From: Fibrobacter sp. UWH6
GTDB taxonomy: Bacteria > Fibrobacterota > Fibrobacteria > Fibrobacterales > Fibrobacteraceae
Assembly (NCBI RefSeq): GCF_900142465.1
Contig: NZ_FRAX01000003.1
Span: 271,846-335,845 of the forward strand
DNA length: 64,000 bases
Reading direction: 5' to 3'
The first letter of the stretch is position 1; each line of letters opens with the position of its first letter. Shown piece after piece: positions 1-9,205 of this stretch. Both the position numbers and the translations under genes were made by a program. The notes under the pieces are model-generated. The model made no database searches. It worked only from the letters and a program-made list of their open reading frames with translations, and was not told the DNA's origin.

Positions 1-792
1 GGATCCGTCAAACTGAGTGGCCTCCAGAACAACGTCGCCCTGCAAGTGACCAGCCCCAAAAATCCCGACGAATTTTTCTTGATGGAATACCGCAGTTCCT
101 CGGGATGGGACAAAGCCTTGCCTACCCACGGCATGCTCATATGGCATATCGACTATAACAAGAATGCCTGGGATTCCGCCGCCGTAAATACGGGCGTTCA
201 CCTGCACGTAGACATCGAAGAAGCCAGCGGAAACGGAAGCTATCAGAACCGAACAAGAACGCCATTCCCCGGAAGTGCGCGAGTCAGAAGTTTTAACAAA
301 TTCATCACCTGGGGCAACACAGACCTGGGGGTATCCATTAGCAATATTTCCGAATCTCGCAACTATTCCTACATCACGTTCAATGTGGATATGGACGCCG
401 ACTCAGGAAGCATCGACCTGATGGAAGGTACTGCAGAGGACCTGATGGAAGTACCCTCGGACAGCGTTCCCGTGGATGAAGAAATCATCGATCTCCAGGT
501 ATCTTCCAGCAGCAAAGCGGAAGTGGAACCGGAGCCTGAATCCAGTTCCGCCCCCTGGATTGAAATCGCCGAAGAGGACGTTGCCGGAAACAGGCTTTCG
601 CAGACAAATTTTGAAAGCACGCAAGTCAAGACCTTGCAGGTTTTCTCTATGAACGGTCAGCTTTTATTCCAGGAAGAATTCACCGGCAGCATGCCCACAG
701 AAAAGCTTCGCCATTATAGGCAACCATTGATGCTATCGGTAAGCCGCAACGGCAAAAAAATCGGGCACAGTTTATTTATATTTAGGGAATGA
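1..792 (+). CDS. M6-family metalloprotease domain protein, C-terminal part (5' truncated)
   Basis: The reading frame is already open at base 1, so only the last ~263 residues are present; an internal GTG at 46 is not a convincing start. The stretch with EYR, then GMLIWHIDYN and a following VDIEEA resembles the region C-terminal to the HExxH site in M6 (immune inhibitor A-like) proteases; the catalytic HExxH itself would lie left of the window. After it come a Ser/Glu/Pro-rich linker (SSSSK, ESSSAP) and a C-terminal ~60 residues with a FSMNGQLLF strand pattern like type IX secretion sorting domains. This suggests a secreted, surface-processed protease. It overlaps the next gene by four bases (ATGA), so the two are probably translationally coupled. 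The protease assignment rests on a short conserved block only. Confidence 0.6.
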   Translation, partial: GSVKLSGLQNNVALQVTSPKNPDEFFLMEYRSSSGWDKALPTHGMLIWHIDYNKNAWDSAAVNTGVHLHVDIEEASGNGSYQNRTRTPFPGSARVRSFNKFITWGNTDLGVSISNISESRNYSYITFNVDMDADSGSIDLMEGTAEDLMEVPSDSVPVDEEIIDLQVSSSSKAEVEPEPESSSAPWIEIAEEDVAGNRLSQTNFESTQVKTLQVFSMNGQLLFQEEFTGSMPTEKLRHYRQPLMLSVSRNGKKIGHSLFIFRE

Positions 793-3395
793 ATTCTCTA
801 AAGAAACTTTTGAAAAATCTGGCTCATGGTGGAACCATTGTCGGTCTTATCGTAGCCATCATAATTCCCTTTCTCATTTACCTCGGACCTAATGTAGGCC
901 ACAAGTCCACCATACAGATGCTGGATCTTAAATTGCCTATGCCCCTATTCCTCGTGCAGCTCGCCGCAGGGATCGCCCTGCTTGTCATGCTTCACAAGGA
1001 TTTACGCGATTGGCTCAAGTCCATCCTTCCGGCGAAACCTTACTGCATCGCCATCCTGGTCTTTACAGCAGCCATTACCATTTTTGCCGGCACCCAGATT
1101 GAGGCCCGCCATCGAGTCCAAAGCGATGAAAGCATTTTCCTTTCTGTTGCACAGAACATGTTCTACAACCAGGAATCAGGAACTTGCAACCAGGGGTACT
1201 TCGAAAACGGTTCCCTGAACTGCATCGCCAAATCCAACAGCTTCAAGACCAAGGGTCTGGCATTCCTCTACCTCATCGGCATGCCGTTCCTCGGCACTGA
1301 TCTTCATTGGATATTCAACATGGAATTGGCCATGCTTCCTCTGGCCATCCTGCTCATGTTCCTGGCCGTGGTCGCCTGGACAAGGCAACCGCTCCTAGCC
1401 TTCTTCGCCTCCCTGTTAATGGCGCTACAACCCACCGTACTTTTCCAGTTCCGCGCCATGTCCGTGGAACCCCTCTACATTTTCCTTTCGGCCCTGGCAC
1501 TCCTGGTTTTCAAATGGACCTATGACCGTAACACAATCAAGCATTGGGCCATACTGGCACTGGTTCTGGCCTTCTTCGCCCAGACCCGTCAAGAAACAGT
1601 ATTCTGCTTTGCGCCCTTCATCCTGTTTGCATTACCCAAACTGTTGGATTCCAAAAGCGCCAAGTGCCCCACCTTCTTCGTTATCCTTTCCGTATTCTCT
1701 ACCCCCGTTTTGCTGACCATCAGCTACTTCCAGGGTTTCGGTTTCCAGGGGGGCGAATTCAGCGCCCACGGCCACTTCCTTGAAGACCTGGTCAAGAACT
1801 GGCAAGAGATGACCTTACCCCTCAAGGAAAACGGCGAACTGACCAACCCCTTCCTGACTTACTTCAACTATCTGTTTGCCGTTGGCGGAATCTACCTGCT
1901 ATGCAGAGCCGTCTGGGATTCCGTTAAGGGATCCGGAGAAAGCCGCTACTTCTATCTGAAAATGCTGGCGTTCCTGCTCCTCTATCATATCCAGACCTAC
2001 ATGATTCTTGAAAACGTCTCCGGGGATTTCGGCATCCAGATCAACCAGCGCTACAGCCTAGTCATGATTCCCAGTATGGCTTTCGTGGCAGCACTGCCCA
2101 TAGCCCACTTGATCCAGGCATTGGCCAACAGCCTAAGTGACAAGAAGCCTTCGCCGGTCACTCTGATCGCCATTATGATACTGGTCGCCCTCGGCTTTAC
2201 CGGGTGGACGTTCCACTACAAGGCAGACTTCAACAACAACATCATGTATAACCGCAATCACCTGACCGTAGAAGAACATTCCATCCTAGAATGGCTGGGA
2301 GAACTTCCCAAGAAACCGAGGATGTTTATCTATGGCAGACCTTGGCACTTTGTCGGTTACGGAATTTCTTCCATTCATTATGACAGGGCCAGAAATCTGT
2401 CCTCCGAAGATATGCAGAACTTGATAGATCGCTACCAGGGAGAAGTCTATTATATCCGTGGACTGGATTGTTGGGATAGCAAGACCTACCACAAGAAAGC
2501 AGTGGAACACCGCATCCCCACCACTTGCGACGTATTCGAGCGCGAAATGGAAATGGACGGAATCAAGAACATCCTTATTACGAACAACTACTGGGTTCAA
2601 ATCGCCAAGTTTAACGGTCGCAAGAACTACAATACTCAAAAGATTATTGACGTCCAGGAACCCAAGCTAACCGAAGCACAGCCCGCAGAAAAAAACTTGA
2701 ACGAGGTTGATGAAAACACAGACGTAAATAAAGTCGTCACCGACACCTTGAGCATTTCCTACTCCCTAAAGGAATCTAGCGAAGCCATCGCAAACTGGGA
2801 ACTGATCATTACTCTGAACAACAAGATTATGATCCGCAAGCCTTACCAATTTGGTGAGTTCCAGCAGGTCACCTCGACGGAGGCCTTGCAGCCCGGTTTC
2901 AACCAGTTCCGCTTTATAGTTAATGACACAAGTAAGCAGAAAAAACTGGCAGACAAGGTGATTAACTATATGAACAAGGAAGGTGGCGCCATTCCGCTAA
3001 CCGAATTGAATTATGAAAGTCATCAGCAAGGCTGGGGCAATCTTCACTTCAACACAAGCATCGAAGGGAAGAAGATGACCGTTGACGGGCAAAATTACGA
3101 CAGCGGACTGGGAACCCATTCCCCCTCCCAGACGACTTACGATGTCGGCGGCAAGTACTCCCTATTCCGCACCACAGTGGGTCTGGATGACGAATCCCTC
3201 TGCAGTGACGGCGTTTTTGTAGAAATTGAAGGTGACGGAAAGGTGTTGAATTCTACACCGGTCTTCACAAATGGTACCGCACACACCTTAACAGTTCGTA
3301 TTGAAGGTGTCCAAAAGCTAACTTTGAAGTCGACCCCCAAGGGCAGCAAGGACTGCACTCACGTAGACTTCGTAAATGCAGTTCTTATTCCCTAG
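789..3395 (+). CDS. Multi-TM membrane glycosyltransferase (GT-C/PMT-like) with C-terminal NPCBM-like domain
   Basis: 868 residues. The first ~480 form many hydrophobic segments, starting with a TM around residues 15-35. A first extracytoplasmic loop contains SDESIFLSVAQ near residue 112, the acidic pair expected of GT-C (GT39/ArnT-like) polyprenyl-phosphate-sugar transferases. The soluble tail (about 480-868) ends in a domain at about 736-866 with the GLGTHSPS and VGLDDES patterns of NPCBM carbohydrate-binding domains. The enzyme probably moves a sugar from a lipid carrier onto a periplasmic acceptor; substrate is unknown. The next gene encodes a GT2 of the kind that makes lipid-linked sugars, which supports a two-step glycosylation pathway. 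It starts inside the protease stop codon (ATGA). An NPCBM fused to a GT-C enzyme is unusual and may bind the glycan acceptor or product. Confidence 0.72.
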   Translation: MNSLKKLLKNLAHGGTIVGLIVAIIIPFLIYLGPNVGHKSTIQMLDLKLPMPLFLVQLAAGIALLVMLHKDLRDWLKSILPAKPYCIAILVFTAAITIFAGTQIEARHRVQSDESIFLSVAQNMFYNQESGTCNQGYFENGSLNCIAKSNSFKTKGLAFLYLIGMPFLGTDLHWIFNMELAMLPLAILLMFLAVVAWTRQPLLAFFASLLMALQPTVLFQFRAMSVEPLYIFLSALALLVFKWTYDRNTIKHWAILALVLAFFAQTRQETVFCFAPFILFALPKLLDSKSAKCPTFFVILSVFSTPVLLTISYFQGFGFQGGEFSAHGHFLEDLVKNWQEMTLPLKENGELTNPFLTYFNYLFAVGGIYLLCRAVWDSVKGSGESRYFYLKMLAFLLLYHIQTYMILENVSGDFGIQINQRYSLVMIPSMAFVAALPIAHLIQALANSLSDKKPSPVTLIAIMILVALGFTGWTFHYKADFNNNIMYNRNHLTVEEHSILEWLGELPKKPRMFIYGRPWHFVGYGISSIHYDRARNLSSEDMQNLIDRYQGEVYYIRGLDCWDSKTYHKKAVEHRIPTTCDVFEREMEMDGIKNILITNNYWVQIAKFNGRKNYNTQKIIDVQEPKLTEAQPAEKNLNEVDENTDVNKVVTDTLSISYSLKESSEAIANWELIITLNNKIMIRKPYQFGEFQQVTSTEALQPGFNQFRFIVNDTSKQKKLADKVINYMNKEGGAIPLTELNYESHQQGWGNLHFNTSIEGKKMTVDGQNYDSGLGTHSPSQTTYDVGGKYSLFRTTVGLDDESLCSDGVFVEIEGDGKVLNSTPVFTNGTAHTLTVRIEGVQKLTLKSTPKGSKDCTHVDFVNAVLIP

Positions 3396-3415
3396 TTTAA
3401 ATCGGTTAGGTTAAA

Positions 3416-4327
3416 ATGCTTTTATCTGTTATTATTCCCGTCTTTAACGAAGAAGAAATCGTTGCCAAGACATACGAAGTTCTTGAAGAAGAACTGAAAA
3501 ACGTGGAACATGAATTAATTTTCGTGAACGACGGATCCAAGGACCGCACTCGCGAAATTGTAGAAGGTTTACTTCCCAGCAACCCCAACAACAAGATCGT
3601 GAACTTCAGCCGCAACTTCGGTCACCAGGCAGCCTTTAGCGCAGGCCTGGACAAGGCTTCTGGCGATGCAGTCGTCATTATTGACGGTGACCTGCAGGAC
3701 CCGCCCAGCCTGATTCACGAAATGCTGGAAAAGTGGCGTGAAGGTTATCAAGTTGTCTACGCCCAGCGCAACAAGCGTGCCGGCGAAACCATTTTCAAGA
3801 AGTTTACCGCATTTGCATTTTATCGCCTTATCGGCAAGTTGACCAGCATCGAGATTCCGCCCGACACAGGCGACTTCCGTCTTATGGACCGTTGCGTGGT
3901 GGACCAGCTGAAGAACCTGCCGGAACGTAGCCGATTCCTCCGCGGTCTCGTGTGCTGGGTAGGCTTCAAGAAAATCGGAGTCAAGTACGATCGAGCCGAA
4001 CGTACTGCAGGCACCTCCAAGTATCCCCTAAAGAAGATGCTCCGACTGGCGTTCGACGGCATTACTGGATTCAGTTCCGCCCCCTTGAAGCTCAGTTTCT
4101 ACGCAGGCATGTTTGCCACAATCGTGGGACTCGGTCTGTTCGTCTGGTCCATTATCGAAAAGATTTTCTACCCCACCACCACGGTTCCCGGCTGGGCATC
4201 TCTCATGACGGCCATCGTGTTCTTTGGCGGTGTACAGTTGATTTCCATTGGAATCATGGGCGAATACATCGGACGAATCTATGACGAAGTCAAGCAGCGT
4301 CCCCTGTACATCGAAGACAAGAAATAG
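3416..4327 (+). CDS. Family 2 glycosyltransferase, dolichol-P-mannose-synthase/GtrB-like
   Basis: 303 residues. The N-terminal GT-A domain begins LSVIIPVFNEEE, has the metal-binding IDGDLQDPP motif near residue 85, and the TGDFRLMDR motif near 155, all typical of polyprenyl-phosphate sugar synthases (DPM1, GtrB, ArnC). Two hydrophobic segments in the last ~80 residues (around 225-250 and 260-285) form the C-terminal membrane hairpin of GtrB-type enzymes. It should transfer a nucleotide-activated sugar to undecaprenyl phosphate at the inner face of the cytoplasmic membrane. It lies 20 bases after the GT-C gene, so the two probably form one operon: this enzyme loads the carrier and the upstream protein uses it. 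The sugar cannot be told from sequence. Confidence 0.85.
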   Translation: MLLSVIIPVFNEEEIVAKTYEVLEEELKNVEHELIFVNDGSKDRTREIVEGLLPSNPNNKIVNFSRNFGHQAAFSAGLDKASGDAVVIIDGDLQDPPSLIHEMLEKWREGYQVVYAQRNKRAGETIFKKFTAFAFYRLIGKLTSIEIPPDTGDFRLMDRCVVDQLKNLPERSRFLRGLVCWVGFKKIGVKYDRAERTAGTSKYPLKKMLRLAFDGITGFSSAPLKLSFYAGMFATIVGLGLFVWSIIEKIFYPTTTVPGWASLMTAIVFFGGVQLISIGIMGEYIGRIYDEVKQRPLYIEDKK

Positions 4328-4446
4328 TAGACAGCCACGATTGATGAGTGGCGAGCATTGAGATTTAAACAAGGCGGCGAAGCCGCGTTAAACAGAGCAG
4401 AAAGCAACGCAGTTGCGAGCTCGAAACTGAAAACTGAAAGCAGAAT

Positions 4447-5007
4447 ATGAACAACAAATTATTCGTTATGAGTGCCGCTAGTGGCGCAGGCAAGACCACC
4501 CTCAAGGACCTGGTCATCAAGGACTTTCCGGACATCAAGTATTCCATCTCTGCAACCACCCGCCAGCCCCGTGCCGGTGAAGTCGATGGCGTTCATTACT
4601 TTTTCAAGACCAAGGAAGAATTTGAAGAACTGATCAAGAATGACGGTCTGATTGAATGGAATGAAGTTCATGGAAACTACTATGGAACTCCCAAGAGTTT
4701 CGTTGAACAGACTCTGGCCGAAGGCAATCGAGTCCTGTTTGACCTTGATGTTTTCGGCAAGGTGAATTTTGACAAAGTCTATCCCACCGCAACAGGCATC
4801 CTGATTCTCCCGCCCAGCGACGAAGAATTGGAACGTCGCCTCCGCGGTCGTGGCACCGACTCCGAAGAAGTCATCCAGCTCCGCCTTGCAAACGCCAAGA
4901 AGGAAGTTGAATTTGCTAAAACTCAGGGCAAGTACGAACACATCATCGTCAACGACGACCTGCAAAAAGCCGCCGACGAACTCCGCGCCATCCTGAAAAA
5001 GAAATAA
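4447..5007 (+). CDS. gmk: Guanylate kinase
   Basis: 186 residues, the usual length. It phosphorylates GMP to GDP with ATP. The P-loop reads SGAGKTT near residues 13-19; the GMP-binding region shows SISATTRQPRAGEVDGVHY (about 35-53) and YYGTP; the lid has RLRGRGTDSEE. The stretch following the NRVLFDLD segment reads DVFGKVNFDK, different from the common D-x-QG-A form, but the rest is canonical. A hairpin follows the stop (TCAATCCCGA pairing with TCGGGATTGA, 5034-5056). The 119-base gap before the gene holds no recognised feature. Confidence 0.93.
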   Translation: MNNKLFVMSAASGAGKTTLKDLVIKDFPDIKYSISATTRQPRAGEVDGVHYFFKTKEEFEELIKNDGLIEWNEVHGNYYGTPKSFVEQTLAEGNRVLFDLDVFGKVNFDKVYPTATGILILPPSDEELERRLRGRGTDSEEVIQLRLANAKKEVEFAKTQGKYEHIIVNDDLQKAADELRAILKKK

Positions 5008-5059
5008 AAATTCGTTGAAATAAAACAGTCAATCCCGAACCCTCTCGGGATTGACAAAC

Positions 5060-5087
5060 AAAAAAATCGTTGAAGCGAAACTCAACG
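5060..5087 (-). terminator. Rho-independent terminator for the Sua5/TsaC gene
   Basis: On the minus strand CGTTGA, a short loop and TCAACG are followed by ATTTTTTT. A second perfect hairpin (AGAATGTGC with GCACATTCT, about 5091-5112) lies between this and the gene end. It sits downstream of the minus-strand gene ending at 5135. Confidence 0.65.
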
Positions 5088-5134
5088 ACCAGAATGTGCA
5101 ACGCACATTCTGAGCAGGGGGTCCAGGAGGGCAG

Positions 5135-6106
5135 TTAGCCCCCATGCATCTTTATAGAAGCTCTCTTTAGGCGATCGTTCAAGGCCATCCCCACCCCAAC
5201 ATTGGGAATCGGGTCCACCAAGATCAAATCGTATTCCGGCAAATCCAGATCATGCATGTAGGCATACAGTTTGGCGGTCGCTTCCAACATATCTCCCTTT
5301 TCGGAAAGATTAAGGGTAGCGGGAATCGGCCCGACGGTATCACCAAATGCAATACGCACAGTATGTTCCGGAAGTTTGAATCCGGCAGGAACCTCGCCGT
5401 AATAAAGAGGCACCTGAGGGCGGTAATGGGTATCGCACTGGCCAGGAGCGGCCATGGGTTGACCCGGCTTGGATGTAGATTCCTTGATAGCCACCTTGCC
5501 CAAGACCTTCTCCACCATTTCGGGAGTTATGGCACCGGGGCGAAGAACCGTAGGAATTTCCGTCACCACGGATATGATGGAACTTTCAACGCCCACGTCG
5601 CAGGCGCCACCATCAACAATACCCGCCAACCCACGATCAGCCAGCTGGTCTGCCACATGCTGGGCGGTTGTGGGGCTCACGTGCTTAAACAGGTTTGCGC
5701 TAGGGGCCGCCAAAGGCACACCAGCCTTGCGGATAATTTCCTGGGCAATGGGATGAGCCGGGAAGCGTACAGCTACAGAAGGAAGGCCGCTAGTACACAG
5801 GTCAGGGATGCAATCCTTCTTGGGAAGGATCAAGGTCATGGGACCAGGCCAATAAGCTTCAGCCAGCTTGTAGGCCGCCTCGGGAATATCCTTGGCAATA
5901 TCCTTCAACTGTTCCACATCGCAAATATGAACAATCAGGGGATCAAAGGTCGGACGTTCCTTAATGGCAAAAATCTGTGCCAGAGCCTTAGGCTCGTATG
6001 CATTGCCGGCCAAGCCGTAAACCGTTTCGGTAGGAATAGCCACCACCTGCCCGTCTGCCAAAAGTCGGGCGGCTTCATCCACTGATGTCCAAGGGGGAAA
6101 TTTCAT
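5135..6106 (-). CDS. tsaC: Threonylcarbamoyl-AMP synthase, Sua5 type
   Basis: 323 residues, so the long Sua5 form rather than the short TsaC/YrdC form. It makes threonylcarbamoyl-AMP from threonine, bicarbonate and ATP for the t6A37 modification of ANN-decoding tRNAs. The YrdC domain (about 8-200) shows IPTETVYGLAGNA, KERPTFDPLIVHI and the WPGPMTLIL and APSANLFKHVSPT motifs; the remaining ~110 residues correspond to the Sua5 C-terminal domain, joined by a linker containing RPGAITPE. It appears to stand alone, with terminators on both sides. Confidence 0.93.
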   Translation of the reverse strand: MKFPPWTSVDEAARLLADGQVVAIPTETVYGLAGNAYEPKALAQIFAIKERPTFDPLIVHICDVEQLKDIAKDIPEAAYKLAEAYWPGPMTLILPKKDCIPDLCTSGLPSVAVRFPAHPIAQEIIRKAGVPLAAPSANLFKHVSPTTAQHVADQLADRGLAGIVDGGACDVGVESSIISVVTEIPTVLRPGAITPEMVEKVLGKVAIKESTSKPGQPMAAPGQCDTHYRPQVPLYYGEVPAGFKLPEHTVRIAFGDTVGPIPATLNLSEKGDMLEATAKLYAYMHDLDLPEYDLILVDPIPNVGVGMALNDRLKRASIKMHGG

Positions 6107-6148
6107 GATGGCCCAAATTTAGAAATTTGACACCGATTCTGCTAGATG

Positions 6149-6180
6149 CAAAAAAAGGATGGCCCAAAGGACCATCCTTA
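6149..6180 (-). terminator. Rho-independent terminator for the DUF349 gene
   Basis: On the minus strand AAGGATGG, a 9-base loop and CCATCCTT are followed by a T-run (seven Ts). It lies directly downstream of the minus-strand gene ending at 6210. Confidence 0.8.
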
Positions 6181-6209
6181 AATTTTTGCATTTATCCTTA
6201 GGTTTCCGC

Positions 6210-9110
6210 TTATTCTGCGGTTTCGGCAGCGGGAGCCTCTGCAGCAGCAGCAGCAGCTTCTTCAGCCTTGGGTTCATCCTTGCGGCCAAAAGCGAACACC
6301 TTGTCGCAGGCGGAGTTAAAGCGGTTCCAAGTCTTCTCGGAATGTTCACGGGGAACGGCACCCACTTCCTTCCAGAGGCGACGGAGGTGCTTCACCTTGT
6401 TCATGGAAGCGCCCACGGTAGCTTCGCTCAGGTCGGTCAGCAGGTCTTCGGCCTGTTCGCAGAGCAGCAACTTCTTCTGAAGGTTGTTCTGGCGAGCCTG
6501 TTCCTGAATGTCCAGCTGGTCACGACGGCGGGTGAAGAAGTCATCGCAGATTTCGCGGAAGCGCTTGTACATAGTCATGTCTTCGGCTCCGCAAGAACCG
6601 GCTTCACGCCATTCCTTCTGGATTTCGCGGACAGCATCGGCCAACTGGTTGGAACCGGCGCTTTCTGCAAATTCAGAAACCTTGTTGATCATTTCCTGCT
6701 TCTTGGCCTTGATTTCGGCAAGGGCGGCAGCCAGGGTTTCATCGGCTTCTGCCAGGCGGGCAAGAATCTTATTGTAAACGGTATTGAAGCGATCGCTGAT
6801 AGCTTCTACGGCTTCCTTGGGAACCATACCCAAAGACTTCCATTCTGCTTCGGCGGCCTTCAATTCTTCCAGGGAAGTCTGTTCGCTAGTACCTTCCAGC
6901 TTTTCGCAAAGGGCGGTCTTGGCCTCCAGATTCTTCTGCTTGGAAGCATCCATTTCTTCGAAGTGAGCACGCTTCTTTTCAAAGAAGGCATCGCAGGCGG
7001 TACGGAAGCGAGTCCAGATTTCGTCAGACTTGCTCTTGGGTACGGGGCCAGTAGCCTTCCATGCATCCTGCAGCTGTTTTAACTTGTTAGAAGTTGCATT
7101 CCAGTCGCTGGATTCCTGAATGGCTTCTGCTTCCAGGCAGAGGGCAACTTTCTTTTCGTAGTTAGCTTCGCGGGATTCATCTTCAGCCTTCAGGTTTTCC
7201 TTATGCTGAGCATAGAAAGCGTTGGTAGCGGCCTTGAAACGTTCGGTAAGGGCAGCCACGTTTTCCTTGGGAACCATGCCGATGTTCTTCCAGGATTCCT
7301 GGAGTTCCTGAACGGACTTGAACTTGTCCTTCCAGAAAATTTCAGCATTGGCAACCAGTTCTTCGATCTTCTGGCAAATGGCTTCCTTGTCGGCCAGGTT
7401 CTTAACGCGTTCTGCATTCATCTCTTCGATAAAGGCAGTGCAGTTTTCCTTGACCTTTTCATAGTAACCCTGGAAGCGATCGCGGTAGTCCTGAAGCTTT
7501 GCTGCAGATACGGGGCCGATTTCCTTCCAGCGGTTGCTGAATTCGCGGAGCTTGCTAAGAACGTTCTGGCTAGCTTCTTCCTTGGTCAGTGCTTCCATTT
7601 CGGTCAGCAGTTCATCGCGAGCCTGTTCGTTACGCCAGTTTTCCCACTGCTGCATTTCCTGGAAACGGCTGGTTGCAGCCTTATATTCCTGCCACAGGTC
7701 GTGGTACTTGAACTTCTGTTCGCCAACGATTTCCTTCCACTGGTTGTAGCATTCACGAACCTTCTTGTTCAGTTCGCGGAAGTCTTCATTTTCGTCGAAG
7801 GACTTGACCTTTTCGATAATGGCCTTCAGCTTGACGGAGTTTTCTTCAACCATCTTCTGAGCGGATTCAGTGAAGGAAGAAATCTTTTCGGAAAGCTTAT
7901 TGCGGAGAGCATTGTAGGACTGAAGGATCGGATCTTCACCTTCAAGCAGGGGCAGCTTTTCCCATTCGCGGACAATGCCGTGAAGGTGCTTACCGGTAGT
8001 TTCATTTACGTCGGTGTCAGCCAGAGCCTGCAGACGTTCCAGCAGTTCCGGACGGGCGGATTCGTCAGCAGCGTCTACAGCAGGAGCATCCACCACCACA
8101 GGCTTGCGGACTTCCTGAACCTTGAAGTAGGCGTTGTTAAAGCGCTTGATCAAGGCGGCATCCATCATGGACTTGCCTTCGGCCCAATCGTTCAAGATAG
8201 CGTCAACGCGTTCTGCGTTATCGGCCAACTTGTTTTCGGAAACCAGCTGTTCCAGTTCTTCGAGGCTAGCAGAAAGAGCGGCAATCTTGGCGGCCTTTTC
8301 GGCGGCAGCCTTTTCAGCGGCAATCTTTTCGGCATTGGCTTCATCGCAGAACTTATTAAAGCTTGCATAAACTTCATCCAGGGCAGCCTGCTTGTCACCC
8401 ATGCCCAAGGCGCGGGCTTCGGCCATCAGTTCTTCAAACTGAGACTTCACAGCCAGAGGATCCTTCTGGGCAGCCAGGTGATGTGCCTGACCCAGCAGAG
8501 CCTCCTGCTTACCTGCCAACAGAGCAGCAGCCTTCTTGCCACCATCTTCGGCTTCCTTCTTGGCGCGAATCTTATCGGCCACCATCTTACGGACGGAAGT
8601 ATGCTTGGAGCTCTTGGCGATGTCAGCCATAAAGGATTCAGAAGTCACCTTTTCGGCAGCGGCCATGGCAACGGATTCCTTGGCATCGCGGGTAGCCACA
8701 ATGGTAAGAACGCTAGCCTTGGTGCAAGACTTCACCAGTTCTTCGCGAATGGCATCGCAAGTAGCGGCAGCCTTCAGCAAGTCATCGGCGAAGTGAGTAT
8801 CCTTAATTTCAGAAAGCAGTGCAATATCTTCACTCGTTGCAGAATCCAGGGACTTCAGCTTCTTGACGATTTCTTCCAGATAGCGGTTCTTTGCCAGGGA
8901 CTTTACACTTTCGTCGGCATCATTCTGAGAGATGCGCTTGAGAGTATCCAGGCTAGCCACCTTCTTGACGGCAGCTGTACGAACACGAACATCCACGTCG
9001 CTGGCAAGACCTTCAATAATGTCCTGATCGTCGACTTCGTCTACTGCCTTGAGGCGGATAGCGGGGTCAGACTTTTTCCAGTTCGGTTTTACAAAATCAA
9101 ATAAGCTCAT
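6210..9110 (-). CDS. DUF349-repeat protein with N-terminal HEAT-like region
   Basis: 966 residues from the ATG at 9110, chosen over an earlier in-frame ATG because GGAGAAATTT stands directly before it. The first ~200 residues look like short HEAT-type helical repeats (DVDVRVRTAAVKKVASL, then similar units). After a Lys/Ala-rich helix come about eight or nine DUF349 units of ~75 residues, each with a Trp-containing core such as WKEIGPV, WKNIGMVP, WKATGPVP, WKSLGMVP, WREAGS and WKEVGAVP followed by RF and an aromatic. The tail is Ala/Glu-rich. The protein is almost wholly helical and probably cytoplasmic. DUF349 proteins have no firmly known biochemical role that I can name. It is monocistronic with its own terminator. 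Confidence 0.85.
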   Translation of the reverse strand: MSLFDFVKPNWKKSDPAIRLKAVDEVDDQDIIEGLASDVDVRVRTAAVKKVASLDTLKRISQNDADESVKSLAKNRYLEEIVKKLKSLDSATSEDIALLSEIKDTHFADDLLKAAATCDAIREELVKSCTKASVLTIVATRDAKESVAMAAAEKVTSESFMADIAKSSKHTSVRKMVADKIRAKKEAEDGGKKAAALLAGKQEALLGQAHHLAAQKDPLAVKSQFEELMAEARALGMGDKQAALDEVYASFNKFCDEANAEKIAAEKAAAEKAAKIAALSASLEELEQLVSENKLADNAERVDAILNDWAEGKSMMDAALIKRFNNAYFKVQEVRKPVVVDAPAVDAADESARPELLERLQALADTDVNETTGKHLHGIVREWEKLPLLEGEDPILQSYNALRNKLSEKISSFTESAQKMVEENSVKLKAIIEKVKSFDENEDFRELNKKVRECYNQWKEIVGEQKFKYHDLWQEYKAATSRFQEMQQWENWRNEQARDELLTEMEALTKEEASQNVLSKLREFSNRWKEIGPVSAAKLQDYRDRFQGYYEKVKENCTAFIEEMNAERVKNLADKEAICQKIEELVANAEIFWKDKFKSVQELQESWKNIGMVPKENVAALTERFKAATNAFYAQHKENLKAEDESREANYEKKVALCLEAEAIQESSDWNATSNKLKQLQDAWKATGPVPKSKSDEIWTRFRTACDAFFEKKRAHFEEMDASKQKNLEAKTALCEKLEGTSEQTSLEELKAAEAEWKSLGMVPKEAVEAISDRFNTVYNKILARLAEADETLAAALAEIKAKKQEMINKVSEFAESAGSNQLADAVREIQKEWREAGSCGAEDMTMYKRFREICDDFFTRRRDQLDIQEQARQNNLQKKLLLCEQAEDLLTDLSEATVGASMNKVKHLRRLWKEVGAVPREHSEKTWNRFNSACDKVFAFGRKDEPKAEEAAAAAAEAPAAETAE

Positions 9111-9153
9111 AAATTTCTCCAATAGGTAGACAAGCCCTTGGGGGCTCGTGTAT

Positions 9154-9184
9154 AGCATAATCTAACTAAAAAAAGTTTTGTCAA
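9154..9184 (-). promoter_or_regulatory. Candidate sigma70-like promoter of the DUF349 gene
   Basis: On the minus strand a consensus TTGACA (9179-9184) precedes ATTATG (17-base spacer) or TATGCT (19-base spacer). It is about 45-70 bases upstream of the chosen start and within the divergent interval with priA. Confidence 0.4.
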
Positions 9185-9205
9185 TAAAAAAATGGCAGAA
9201 ATTAG

